The position numbers and the translations under genes were made by a program. Below, piece after piece: positions 6,270 through 12,912 of a DNA stretch of 14,352 bases (position 1 is its first letter; the number at the start of each line of letters is the position of its first letter). The stretch is from an uncultured Mailhella sp. Its GTDB lineage: Bacteria; Desulfobacterota; Desulfovibrionia; Desulfovibrionales; Desulfovibrionaceae. The notes below the pieces were generated by a model. That model saw only the letters and a list, made by a program, of their open reading frames with translations, was not told the origin of the DNA and did not search any database. Where the stretch lies: the NCBI RefSeq assembly GCF_905187505.1, contig NZ_CAJJIC010000053.1, positions 1 to 14,352 of the forward strand, read 5' to 3'.

Positions 6270-7631
6270 ATGGGCAAGAGCGGATTTCACTGCATCACCT
6301 TCGGCTGCCAGATGAACGTCAACGACTCCCAGTGGGTGGAGCGTGCGCTCATGCGTCTGGGCTTTCAGGAAAAGCCGCTGGAAGAGGCCGACGTGGTGTT
6401 CATCAATACCTGTTCCGTGCGCGAGAAGCCGGAACAGAAGGTGTACAGCGCCCTCGGCCGCGTGCAGCGCGCCAATCCGCGCGCCGTGGTGGGCGTGGCG
6501 GGCTGCGTGGCCCAGCAGCTGGGGGAGGAGATCATGCGCCGTCATCCGCAGGTGCGCCTCGTGGCGGGCACCGACGGCGTTTCTTCCGTGCCCGAAGCCT
6601 TCGTGCGTCTTTTGAACGAGCCGAAGCTCAGGCTCTCCTATCTTGACTTCACCGACCTTTTTCCCGACCGCGATCCCTGTCTTGTGGACGGCGCGGGAAG
6701 GCCGGAACAGGAAGGCGTGACGCCCGTGGCCTATGTGAACATCATGCAGGGCTGCGACAACTTCTGCGCCTACTGCATCGTTCCCTACACGCGCGGGCCG
6801 CGCAAGTCGCGCTCCACGAAGGCCGTGCTCGACGAGTGCCGCGCATGGGTGGCGCGGGGCGCCGGCGACATCACGCTTCTCGGGCAGAACGTCAACGTGT
6901 TCGGCAACGACAAGAGCGGCGACGGTACCACCTTCCCCGAGCTTCTGCGTCAGGTGGCGGCCATTCCGGGTCTTCGGCGCATCCGTTTCGTGTCCGCGCA
7001 TCCCCGCGACTTCTCGCAGGAGACCATCGACATGTTCGCCGAGCTTCCGCAGCTCTGCCCGCGTCTGCATCTGCCGCTTCAGTCCGGCTCGGATTCCATG
7101 CTGAAGAAGATGGGCCGCGGCTACAATATGGAGCGCTATCTTTCCGTGGTGGAGGGACTCAGAAAGGCCCGGCCCGACATCGCGCTTTCCACGGATCTCA
7201 TCGTGGGATTTCCGTCGGAAACGGAAGAGGAATTCGAGGACACGCTGAAGGCCATAGACAGCTGCGGCTTCATGTCGAGCTTTTCCTTCTGCTATTCCGA
7301 CAGGCCTGGCACGCGCGCCTCGGCCATGCCGTTCAAGATTCCCCACGAAGTGCAGCTTGAAAGACTGGAGAGGCTCCAGAGCCTTCAGAACGATCGGGCC
7401 GAAGCGTGGCTCAAAAGCCGCGTGGGGCTTGTGACCGACGTGCTTCTTGAGGGGCCGAGCCAGAGAAGGACGGAGGAAAACAATGAATGGCAGGGCCGCG
7501 ATCCGTGGGGCGACATGGTCAACGTGACCATGCCCGAAGGCGCGGGACGTCCCGGCGAGTTCGTGGACGTGAAGATAGACAGGGCCCTCAAGCATTCTCT
7601 CAAGGCTTCGCCCGTCAGTCGCGACGCGTGA
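6270..7631 (+). CDS. miaB: tRNA-2-methylthio-N6-dimethylallyladenosine synthase (MiaB)
   Basis: 453 residues, normal for MiaB. This radical-SAM methylthiotransferase converts i6A37 to ms2i6A37 in tRNAs that read UNN codons. The N-terminal UPF0004 domain supplies C13, C48 and C79 for the auxiliary [4Fe-4S] cluster (FGCQMN, NTCSVRE, GCVAQQ). The radical-SAM motif is C162-x3-C166-x2-C169 in MQGCDNFCAYCIVPYTRG. Family motifs LLGQNVN, HLPLQSGSD and STDLIVGFPSETEEEF follow, and a TRAM domain fills roughly 390-450. The FGCQMNVNDS opening and NVN motif favour MiaB over MtaB or RimO. AGGAG at 6259-6263 supports the start. The 105-base gap after tatD contains a T7 run (6190-6196) and a small GCTC/GAGC dyad before the SD but no clear promoter. 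Confidence 0.97.
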   Translation: MGKSGFHCITFGCQMNVNDSQWVERALMRLGFQEKPLEEADVVFINTCSVREKPEQKVYSALGRVQRANPRAVVGVAGCVAQQLGEEIMRRHPQVRLVAGTDGVSSVPEAFVRLLNEPKLRLSYLDFTDLFPDRDPCLVDGAGRPEQEGVTPVAYVNIMQGCDNFCAYCIVPYTRGPRKSRSTKAVLDECRAWVARGAGDITLLGQNVNVFGNDKSGDGTTFPELLRQVAAIPGLRRIRFVSAHPRDFSQETIDMFAELPQLCPRLHLPLQSGSDSMLKKMGRGYNMERYLSVVEGLRKARPDIALSTDLIVGFPSETEEEFEDTLKAIDSCGFMSSFSFCYSDRPGTRASAMPFKIPHEVQLERLERLQSLQNDRAEAWLKSRVGLVTDVLLEGPSQRRTEENNEWQGRDPWGDMVNVTMPEGAGRPGEFVDVKIDRALKHSLKASPVSRDA

Positions 7632-7647
7632 GAGGAAAGAGTTTGAA

Positions 7648-7687
7648 GCAGAAAGGCGGCGGAACATGGGTTCCGCCGCCTTTCTGC
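7648..7687. terminator. Strong bidirectional hairpin between miaB and the convergent operon
   Basis: GCAGAAAGGCGGCGGAAC (7648-7665) and its exact complement (7670-7687) form an 18-bp perfect stem with the loop ATGG. It lies 16 bases after the miaB stop and 25 bases past the stop of the convergent comEA-like gene. Short T-rich stretches flank it on both strands (GTTT at 7688-7691; TTCAAACTC on the other strand). It probably ends both transcripts. Confidence 0.85.
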
Positions 7688-7712
7688 GTTTCAGGGGAGG
7701 ACAGGGGAAATG

Positions 7713-8009
7713 TCAGCAGTTGCATTCGGCGCCGGAAATGGCGTCCACGCGCAGGGTCTGACTGGCCTGTTCAAGGGCTTGCTTGCTCATGCCGGGCACG
7801 TCGGCAAGCTCGTCGATGGACATGAAATCGCCCATTTCTTCACGGTACTGCACGATGGCCCCGGCCAGATCGGCGTTCAGACCGGGCACGGAGGCAAGTT
7901 CCTGCTGAGTGGCGGTGTTGACGTTGACGCCTTCATCCTCGGCAAGGGCGACGGAGGAAAAGGCAAGGCAGAGGGCGAGGGCAAGAGCGGAAACGAGGGA
8001 ACGGGTCAT
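7713..8009 (-). CDS. Secreted ComEA-like helix-hairpin-helix protein
   Basis: 98 residues. An N-terminal signal peptide (hydrophobic LVSALALALCLAFSSVALA, cleavage probably near residue 23, ALA-ED) is followed by a helix-hairpin-helix repeat region: VNVNTATQQELASVPGL (28-44) and MSIDELADVPGM (63-74). This is the pattern of ComEA and short periplasmic HhH proteins that bind double-stranded DNA. The C-terminus is unusual, ending GAECNC with C96 and C98. The start has AAGGAG in the right place. It is the last gene of the minus-strand operon, 20 bases after the 67-residue membrane protein. A role in DNA uptake is known for ComEA, but no other competence gene is visible here, so that function is not assured. 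Confidence 0.85.
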   Translation of the reverse strand: MTRSLVSALALALCLAFSSVALAEDEGVNVNTATQQELASVPGLNADLAGAIVQYREEMGDFMSIDELADVPGMSKQALEQASQTLRVDAISGAECNC

Positions 8010-8029
8010 GGAAAGCTCCTTTTTCGTTG

Positions 8030-8233
8030 CTACCAGCTGAGGTAGGACCAGGAATACATGAAAAAGCAGATGACAAGGGAAAGCAGCGAGGAGGCGGCAA
8101 GGCAGAGATGCCTGCGCCCCGCGCCGCAGCTGGGGCTGTGGGCGCGGAACACGCCCATGTAGATGGCTGTTGCCGTGGCCCAGAAGAGCAGCAGGGCGAA
8201 CAGCAGCTGAAGATAGAAGGTGATGCCTGTCAT
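8030..8233 (-). CDS. Small two-span membrane protein, function unknown
   Basis: 67 residues from the ATG at 8233, preceded by AAAGGAAC. Two hydrophobic segments are visible, about residues 5-27 and 43-63, joined by a short loop with C36, two arginines and H42 (SCGAGRRHLC). The C-terminus is aromatic (MYSWSYLSW). The frame is open upstream to an ATG at 8344, which would add a 37-residue Pro/Gly-rich extension, but that ATG has no SD and the extension covers a GC-rich hairpin, so the shorter form is preferred. I recognise no family. It lies 20 bases upstream of the comEA-like gene and on the same strand as the transporter operon. Confidence 0.65.
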   Translation of the reverse strand: MTGITFYLQLLFALLLFWATATAIYMGVFRAHSPSCGAGRRHLCLAASSLLSLVICFFMYSWSYLSW

Positions 8234-8300
8234 GGTTGTTCCTTTGCGCAAGGACGCGGTTGCCGGGGGTCGTCGAGGGGAGAATCCGGGCCCGGTAGGG

Positions 8301-8326
8301 CCGGCCGGGTCTGGTACCCCGGCCGG
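8301..8326. repeat. GC-rich inverted repeat between the two small membrane-protein genes
   Basis: CCGGCCGGG (8301-8309) and CCCGGCCGG (8318-8326) form a perfect 9-bp stem with an eight-base loop. A nearby palindrome, CCGGGCCCGG (8286-8295), and a CAGGA/TCCTG dyad (8329-8340) add structure. No T-run follows on either strand. It lies in the 142-base gap inside the minus-strand operon and may act as a partial terminator or message-processing site. Confidence 0.45.
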
Positions 8327-8375
8327 TTCAGGAGTTCCTGACATGGTTTTATGGCCAGTCAGAAGTCATGGCATG

Positions 8376-8525
8376 TCAGAGCAGGCCCGTGCGCTGGAAG
8401 AGCACGGCGAGCAGCATGAAGAGGACGGCAAGAACGATGCCCGCCATGTCGCGGTCATGTTCCTCTTCGCCGGTGTTGGCCATGTAGTCGAAGCCTTCAT
8501 CGTCTGTGGTGTGGGAATGGCGCAT
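8376..8525 (-). CDS. Small single-span membrane protein, function unknown
   Basis: 49 residues from the ATG at 8525, which has AAGGAG six bases upstream. The N-terminal half is polar and acidic with two histidine pairs or near-pairs (MRHSHTTDDEGFDYM, then GEEEHDRD). One hydrophobic segment, about 28-45 (MAGIVLAVLFMLLAVLF), ends in a short positively charged tail (QRTGLL). It starts 10 bases after the stop of the large transporter gene, so the two are surely cotranscribed. Such a peptide could be a small subunit of the transporter, but no family is recognised. An internal ATG (MANTG, 8483) is possible but lacks an obvious SD. Confidence 0.7.
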   Translation of the reverse strand: MRHSHTTDDEGFDYMANTGEEEHDRDMAGIVLAVLFMLLAVLFQRTGLL

Positions 8526-8535
8526 GCTGGACTCC

Positions 8536-9681
8536 TTAGAAGAGCGGGAGGTTGAAGTGGGCCGCAGCCATGAGGCATCCGGCAAGAACGGCTATGCGCA
8601 TGATGCCGGAAGCGAAGGTGAGCGCGACGCCGCGCAGGCCCCACTGCGCTATTTCACGCAGGGGAAGCGAAAGGCCGAGGGCTGCGGCGGCCAGGGAGAA
8701 GTCCCACTTCACGAGCTCGAAGATGGCAAGGTGGGCGGGTTCCTTGACCACGTGGAACTGCACCGCGATCCAGGCGATGATGAAGACCACGATGAACAGA
8801 GGAAGTTTTCTGTGGGCTTTCGTGGCCATGACGGTTTCGTCATGAGGGAACATTCTTGCGCGCAGGAACATGACGAAGAACACGAACAGGAATCCTGCGG
8901 GCATGAGCGCGTGGCGCACGCTGTCGAAGTAGTGGGCCCAGTGGCCCGCCTCGTAGCTGAAGCCGAAGGCCGCGTTGAACATCTGTCCCGTGTTGCCTAT
9001 GCCGAGCACGGAGAGCACGGCGAAGGCCTCATCGTCCATGTCGAGGGCGTGCCCGAGAAGGGGCAGCAGGAAGGAGGCCGCGAGTCCGAAGAGGAGAATG
9101 CAGCCGAGCGCATTGATGACCTGTCCGCCCTTGGACTTGAGCATGGGCATGAGAATGGCCACCACATGGGGGTCGCCCGTGGAAAGAGCGCCTGCGATGG
9201 TGGAGTAGTGGCGGTCGTCCATGTGAAGGGCCCTGCCGAGCAGAAGGGTGACGACGGCGGTGAACACCATGACGGCGAAGGCGAAGAGAATGAGAGGCAT
9301 TCCCGCCTTTGTCGCGTGGCTGAACACGAAGTGCGGAGCCAGCATGATGATGCCGAGCGGCATGAACACGTGGATGAGCGACAGTCCCCGCTTCCAGGAG
9401 TCAGGCACGCCGAACACGTTGCCGATGACAAGGCCCATCAGAAAGGGATTCCACACGAAGTTTGAGTTCAGCGTCTGGAAGAGCGGCTGATGGTTCACGG
9501 GGCCGATGACGGCATCGAGCCAGGAAAACAGGTTTTCCAGCGTGAGGGGATTGGGACTGCCCGCCAGATTGTTGGAGAACAGCGCGATGAAGAACATGGC
9601 CAGCAGACCGGGCAGGATTTCCTGCGTGCTGTAGAGGCAGCTGAGGAAGGAGCGTCGGCGCTCCTCGTAGGGAATGTTCAT
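8536..9681 (-). CDS. Polytopic membrane protein, YeiH / putative sulfate exporter-like
   Basis: 381 residues with about ten hydrophobic spans (for example 24-38, 79-92, 104-120, 128-148, 188-210, 260-273, 293-309). The pattern of re-entrant glycine-rich loops resembles the UPF0324/YeiH family: LMGLVIGNVFGVPDSWKRGLSLIHVFMPLGI (81-111), a loop TIAGALSTGDPHVVAIL (161-177) where YeiH has its GxSxCGxSAI motif, and GIGNTGQMFNAAFG (227-240). The match is distant, so substrate and family are tentative; sulfate or sulfite export is only a family label. It starts 15 bases after the large secreted-protein gene, with a modest SD (GGCAGG), and precedes the 49-residue protein gene by 10 bases. It could equally be an uncharacterised anion or small-molecule transporter. 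Confidence 0.7.
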   Translation of the reverse strand: MNIPYEERRRSFLSCLYSTQEILPGLLAMFFIALFSNNLAGSPNPLTLENLFSWLDAVIGPVNHQPLFQTLNSNFVWNPFLMGLVIGNVFGVPDSWKRGLSLIHVFMPLGIIMLAPHFVFSHATKAGMPLILFAFAVMVFTAVVTLLLGRALHMDDRHYSTIAGALSTGDPHVVAILMPMLKSKGGQVINALGCILLFGLAASFLLPLLGHALDMDDEAFAVLSVLGIGNTGQMFNAAFGFSYEAGHWAHYFDSVRHALMPAGFLFVFFVMFLRARMFPHDETVMATKAHRKLPLFIVVFIIAWIAVQFHVVKEPAHLAIFELVKWDFSLAAAALGLSLPLREIAQWGLRGVALTFASGIMRIAVLAGCLMAAAHFNLPLF

Positions 9682-9696
9682 GCTAGTACCTGCCTG

Positions 9697-12594
9697 TTAT
9701 TGGAACTTGTGGGCCAGCCATGCGTTGAGCCCACGTTCTGGATGGGGATGCGTGCCGGTGCGCCAGTATTCCTGCCAGGCGGAGCGCTCCATGAGGGAGG
9801 CGCGCAAAAAGCCTTCGATGGTGCCGTTGACGCCCATGAGCACGTCGATGTTGTTGCGCGGCTGGAAGGCCAGGTTCGCGCTCCTGAACACGCGTTTGCG
9901 GTAGTTGGTCTCGATGTGCCAGGCGTGGATCATCTCGCCGTCGAAGCTGTCGATGACGATGCTGAACTGCGGCTTGCCGTCGGCCATGCGGGGACCGTCG
10001 AAGCGGGGATGCTCCTTGTCCAGAATGATGGGCTCGGGATTGTCCAGCAGCACTTCGTTGAGCTGATAGCAGTGGCCGCATACGTCGGGACGCACCATGA
10101 ATCGCGGATCACCTTCGAAGGGTGTGTCGCTTTCGAGCTTCTTCAGGTCGACATAGGTGTAGAAGGCGGCTCTGCCCTTTTCAAAGGGGGTCTTCACGTC
10201 CATTTCGGCAAGAACCTTGTTCCTGCCCTCATCGAAGGCAAACTGCAGGGAGTTCACCACGCGCTGATGCTGGGGCAGGAAGGCGCGCGTTTCGGCGTTG
10301 AGGGGGCCGAGGGTTCTGGATTCCTTCAGCGAACCGTCGTTTCTGCGGATTTCCACCGTGGCGGTTCCGGCGGCCTCGTCGAAGGAGACGAGCCTGAGCG
10401 TATGGTTCTTGCCGAGGGCCTTTTCCTCGCCGGGAGCGAGCAGGGCGCGCACGGGCTTTTCGTAGGTGTATTCCACGCTCTTGATGGCGGGCGTGCCGAA
10501 GCTCTTCACGCGCACGTAGTCTTCGCCCACGAATTCCGGTTCGATCCATGTGGCGCCTTCGGCGAAGCGGTCGTGCAGATAGTAGCGGTCGCCCTGTTCG
10601 CGGCTGAGTCCCTGGGCAAGTTCAAAGGGGGCGCCGAAGTTGTTGCCCGAATACTTCACCACGTTGATCTGCGCCATGGGCCTGTCGTCGAGCAGATGCT
10701 TTTCGGTGAAGCGCAGCACCTTGTTGTTCACGCCGAGCGGCTGATCCTGCCAGTAGACGGGATGCAGGCTGGCGTCGGGCTGCACGCGCCAGAAGTCTAT
10801 GTCGAAGTTGCGGCGCGTGAAGGTGGTGGACTCGAAGGTGACCATGTAGGCGCGGCGGCCGAGCATGTAGAAGGTTTCGCCGTTCAGGGCGCGAACGTTG
10901 CGGGCGTTGCGCGAGGTGTAGAACAGGCCGGAGGGCGGAATGACGATGCGGTTGTTCTTCCAGTCCACGTAGCTGCCGCGGATGACGAGGCCTTCGGAAG
11001 AGGTGAGCCTTTCGCCTCTTCGGTTGGTCACCTGCTCGCGTCCGAAGCCGCGCATGAGTCCGCCGAAGGGCGCCGTGGGATCGGGAGAATGGAAGGCCAT
11101 GTTCGGCATGACGCTCGGGAAGGAGGTGAAGTGCGAGCCCTGCACCTCGGTGCCGAAATTCGGCGTGGCAAGGCGGGTGAGGAAGCTGTCTTCCAGAAGG
11201 GAGATGAAGGTGGGCGCGCGGCCGATGAAGAAGTCGATGTTCTTGCGCCCCTTGTCCGAGAACACCAGATTGTCGGTGCGCTGGAAGAAGGCGTCGCGCA
11301 CGTAGCAGCTTTTCACCCTGTCGCCGTCGATGTCGTCGGCCACCAGACGGAAGGCCGGACGGTTCCACACGTCGGAATGCTTGACGGGGCCGTCGTAGCT
11401 GTCGTTTTCTCCGTCGAGCGTGAAGGCTTCGGCGTTCTCCAGCGTGAGACGCTGAAGCTTGCCCGTGAGCAGACTGGCTTCGAGTCCCACGGCGTAGCGG
11501 GGATCAAGCGGCCATTTGTCGCCGTTTTTCACGGTGATGAGGTCACGGTAGACGACGAGTCTCAGCATGCCCTCCTGCCAGTCGTGGGGCACGGCGTCGG
11601 ACCACGGCACGAAGTCGGAGTGCCGCAGCCACTCGGGCTGAACGGCTATTTCTATGCGCATGTCCTCGCCGGGCACGGTGAGGAAGTAGGCGTCCTTTTC
11701 GTCTTCGGCGTCCTTGTAGCCCTGGGAGCTTATGGGACGGATCAGCTTTTCGGCCAGCACCTTGTCGCCGTAAAAATCCGTCACGCGCACACGAAATCCG
11801 CTGCTTTCGCGGAAGGCGTAGATGCGCTTGGTTCCGTACAGGCGGTATTCCTCCTGACGAAGGTCCAGCACCACGGGACGGGAGAGAGAGAACGTGGCTT
11901 CCTCAATGACGGGATAGGAGAGCGAGGCGAAGGTGGCCTTCTGAAAATCGTGGTCCTTCACTTCAAAGCGGCTTGCGCCGTATTCGAACACCGGGTCGAG
12001 GAAGAACTCGTCGAGCTGTTCCACGTCGCCTTCCATGTGGCTGCGGTCGGGCAGATCCCTGATGGCCGGGAACTTTGAGGACACGGAAAATTCCATGGGC
12101 CAGTGACCCGAAGGAGCGATGAGCGCCATCTGGATGTAGGGCAGGTCGTAGTGGTCGGTGGCGTAGTCGAACCACAGGCGATAGCCGGCCTCGTCCACCA
12201 GAACCTTTTCACCTTTTTTCAGACTGACGTCCTTTACGGTACGCACGGCTGTTTTGCTGTCCACAAGATAGGCGTGCTCACCGAGAATGAAAAAAGGATC
12301 GCGCCGGAAGGGGGCGGCGTCCTCATCCGTCTCGGAAATGTAGCACAGTCCGCCCGCAGGAACGACGGCCTTGCCGTCCTTTACGGAGCTTTTGCGCACG
12401 AGAACGGCCTCGGAAAGCTCGCGCGGCTGGCCGTACTGGTTTTTGAAGGCCTTGTGACGCAGGCCTCCGAGGTCGGGAATGAAGGGCATGTCGCCAGCCG
12501 GGGCGAGGCCATGCGGACTTTCCGCGGCCGGGGCGCCGGAAAACAGAAGGCAGAGAAGAGCTGCGGCGGCGCCGGAAGCGAGAAGCTTGTTCAT
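9697..12594 (-). CDS. Large secreted protein of unknown function with two tandem homologous modules
   Basis: 965 residues from the ATG at 12594, which has AAAGGAAG a few bases upstream; an upstream ATG at 12726 would bury the signal peptide and cross the predicted promoter. Residues 1-24 are a signal peptide (MNKLLASGAAAALLCLLFSG, cleavage near APA-AE). The mature part is two diverged copies of one module, about 48-475 and 520-940. Matching pairs include SEAVLV/SEGLVI (61/533), GLCY/GLFY (82/556), ILGEHAYLV/MLGRRAYMV (103/577), DPRYAV/DPRFMV (364/829), YDGP/FDGP (400/865) and KNIDFFIG/NNIDVLMG (451/914). Strand-rich composition suggests a beta-fold. Copy 2 alone has CGHC (839-842). No transmembrane or lipobox signal is seen, so it is probably periplasmic or exported. 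No family is recognised. It heads the operon with the transporter-like gene. Confidence 0.88.
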   Translation of the reverse strand: MNKLLASGAAAALLCLLFSGAPAAESPHGLAPAGDMPFIPDLGGLRHKAFKNQYGQPRELSEAVLVRKSSVKDGKAVVPAGGLCYISETDEDAAPFRRDPFFILGEHAYLVDSKTAVRTVKDVSLKKGEKVLVDEAGYRLWFDYATDHYDLPYIQMALIAPSGHWPMEFSVSSKFPAIRDLPDRSHMEGDVEQLDEFFLDPVFEYGASRFEVKDHDFQKATFASLSYPVIEEATFSLSRPVVLDLRQEEYRLYGTKRIYAFRESSGFRVRVTDFYGDKVLAEKLIRPISSQGYKDAEDEKDAYFLTVPGEDMRIEIAVQPEWLRHSDFVPWSDAVPHDWQEGMLRLVVYRDLITVKNGDKWPLDPRYAVGLEASLLTGKLQRLTLENAEAFTLDGENDSYDGPVKHSDVWNRPAFRLVADDIDGDRVKSCYVRDAFFQRTDNLVFSDKGRKNIDFFIGRAPTFISLLEDSFLTRLATPNFGTEVQGSHFTSFPSVMPNMAFHSPDPTAPFGGLMRGFGREQVTNRRGERLTSSEGLVIRGSYVDWKNNRIVIPPSGLFYTSRNARNVRALNGETFYMLGRRAYMVTFESTTFTRRNFDIDFWRVQPDASLHPVYWQDQPLGVNNKVLRFTEKHLLDDRPMAQINVVKYSGNNFGAPFELAQGLSREQGDRYYLHDRFAEGATWIEPEFVGEDYVRVKSFGTPAIKSVEYTYEKPVRALLAPGEEKALGKNHTLRLVSFDEAAGTATVEIRRNDGSLKESRTLGPLNAETRAFLPQHQRVVNSLQFAFDEGRNKVLAEMDVKTPFEKGRAAFYTYVDLKKLESDTPFEGDPRFMVRPDVCGHCYQLNEVLLDNPEPIILDKEHPRFDGPRMADGKPQFSIVIDSFDGEMIHAWHIETNYRKRVFRSANLAFQPRNNIDVLMGVNGTIEGFLRASLMERSAWQEYWRTGTHPHPERGLNAWLAHKFQ

Positions 12595-12700
12595 CAAAAC
12601 TTCCTTTGGGGTTGAATGGTCTGGCCGAAAGAATGGTTTTGCCGTTTTGTGCAGGCGTGTGCGCCGGACGAAACGGGAGAATTCCGACACTGCGCAGATA

Positions 12701-12716
12701 TGCAGGAATCGTTCCA
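12701..12716 (-). promoter_or_regulatory. Predicted sigma54 (-24/-12) promoter of the secreted-protein/transporter operon
   Basis: The minus strand reads TGGAACGATTCCTGCA, against the sigma54 consensus TGGCACG-N4-TTGCA. The essential GG and GC pairs are present with the required ten-base spacing; the mismatches are A for C in the -24 box and C for T in the -12 box. Transcription would start near 12690, leaving a leader of about 95 bases before the 12594 ATG. The divergent neighbour encodes a sigma54-dependent activator, which supports the call. Confidence 0.7.
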
Positions 12717-12727
12717 AAAACGTCATG

Positions 12728-12733
12728 TATAAT
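12728..12733 (+). promoter_or_regulatory. Perfect -10 box (TATAAT), possible start of the regulator transcript
   Basis: TATAAT on the plus strand points toward the response-regulator gene, 180 bases upstream of its ATG. No good -35 box lies at 16-18 bases (the sequence there is near GGAATC), and that region overlaps the minus-strand sigma54 site. It is tentative and may be chance in an A/T-rich patch. Confidence 0.3.
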
Positions 12734-12761
12734 GATTGCAGCCGATTAGAAAAAAAGTTCG

Positions 12762-12858
12762 GCGTAAAGGCCGCATGGGAAGAACCGCGTCATGTGCGGA
12801 GGTGTGCACACGGGAGCAAAGGTGTGCTCCTCGTCGCGCAGACGGAGCGCCTTTACGC
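12762..12858. promoter_or_regulatory. Candidate upstream activator sites: dyads and direct repeats in the divergent promoter region
   Basis: Between the sigma54 site and the regulator gene there is a 10-bp inverted pair GCGTAAAGGC (12762-12771) / GCCTTTACGC (12849-12858). A perfect palindrome GTGTGCACAC (12802-12811), a dyad GGAGCA (12813-12818) / TGCTCC (12825-12830), and a direct repeat GGTGTGC at 12801 and 12821, exactly 20 bases apart, lie between the arms. The distance to the -24 box (about 50-140 bases) suits enhancer sites for an NtrC-type activator. An A-tract at 12750-12756 may bend the DNA. Which element, if any, binds the regulator is inference. Confidence 0.4.
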
Positions 12859-12912
12859 GGGCACCCGTTGCCGTTACAGTGTGTTCCGCAAGAAATGTTC
12901 CGGGGTGAGAAT

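Noticed and set aside
5301..7667. 788-codon open frame on the minus strand opposite tatD and miaB
   Set aside because: It is antisense to two clearly conserved genes, crosses their intergenic gap, and its His/Arg/Gly-rich translation resembles no protein family. GC-rich third positions keep antisense frames open.
8506..9465. 319-codon plus-strand frame opposite the transporter gene
   Set aside because: Its translation is an acidic, His-rich shadow, while the minus strand encodes a regular polytopic membrane protein.
10069..10080. c-type haem-binding motif in the large secreted protein
   Set aside because: The sequence is C-G-H-C-Y; the histidine lies between the cysteines, not after the second, so it is not CxxCH.
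9490..12078. 862-codon open frame on the plus strand opposite the large secreted-protein gene
   Set aside because: The minus-strand reading has a signal peptide, a good SD and an internal duplication at protein level. The plus-strand translation is low-complexity His/Gly/Val/Glu-rich with no SD or domain.
9697..12726. Longer form of the large secreted protein starting at the ATG at 12726
   Set aside because: It would place 44 charged residues ahead of an evident signal peptide, lacks an SD and would start upstream of the predicted sigma54 promoter. The ATG at 12594 has a good SD.
12860..12871. GGCACCCGTTGC on the plus strand as a sigma54 promoter for the regulator gene
   Set aside because: The boxes look right, but GG and GC are only eight bases apart, and sigma54 promoters need ten.
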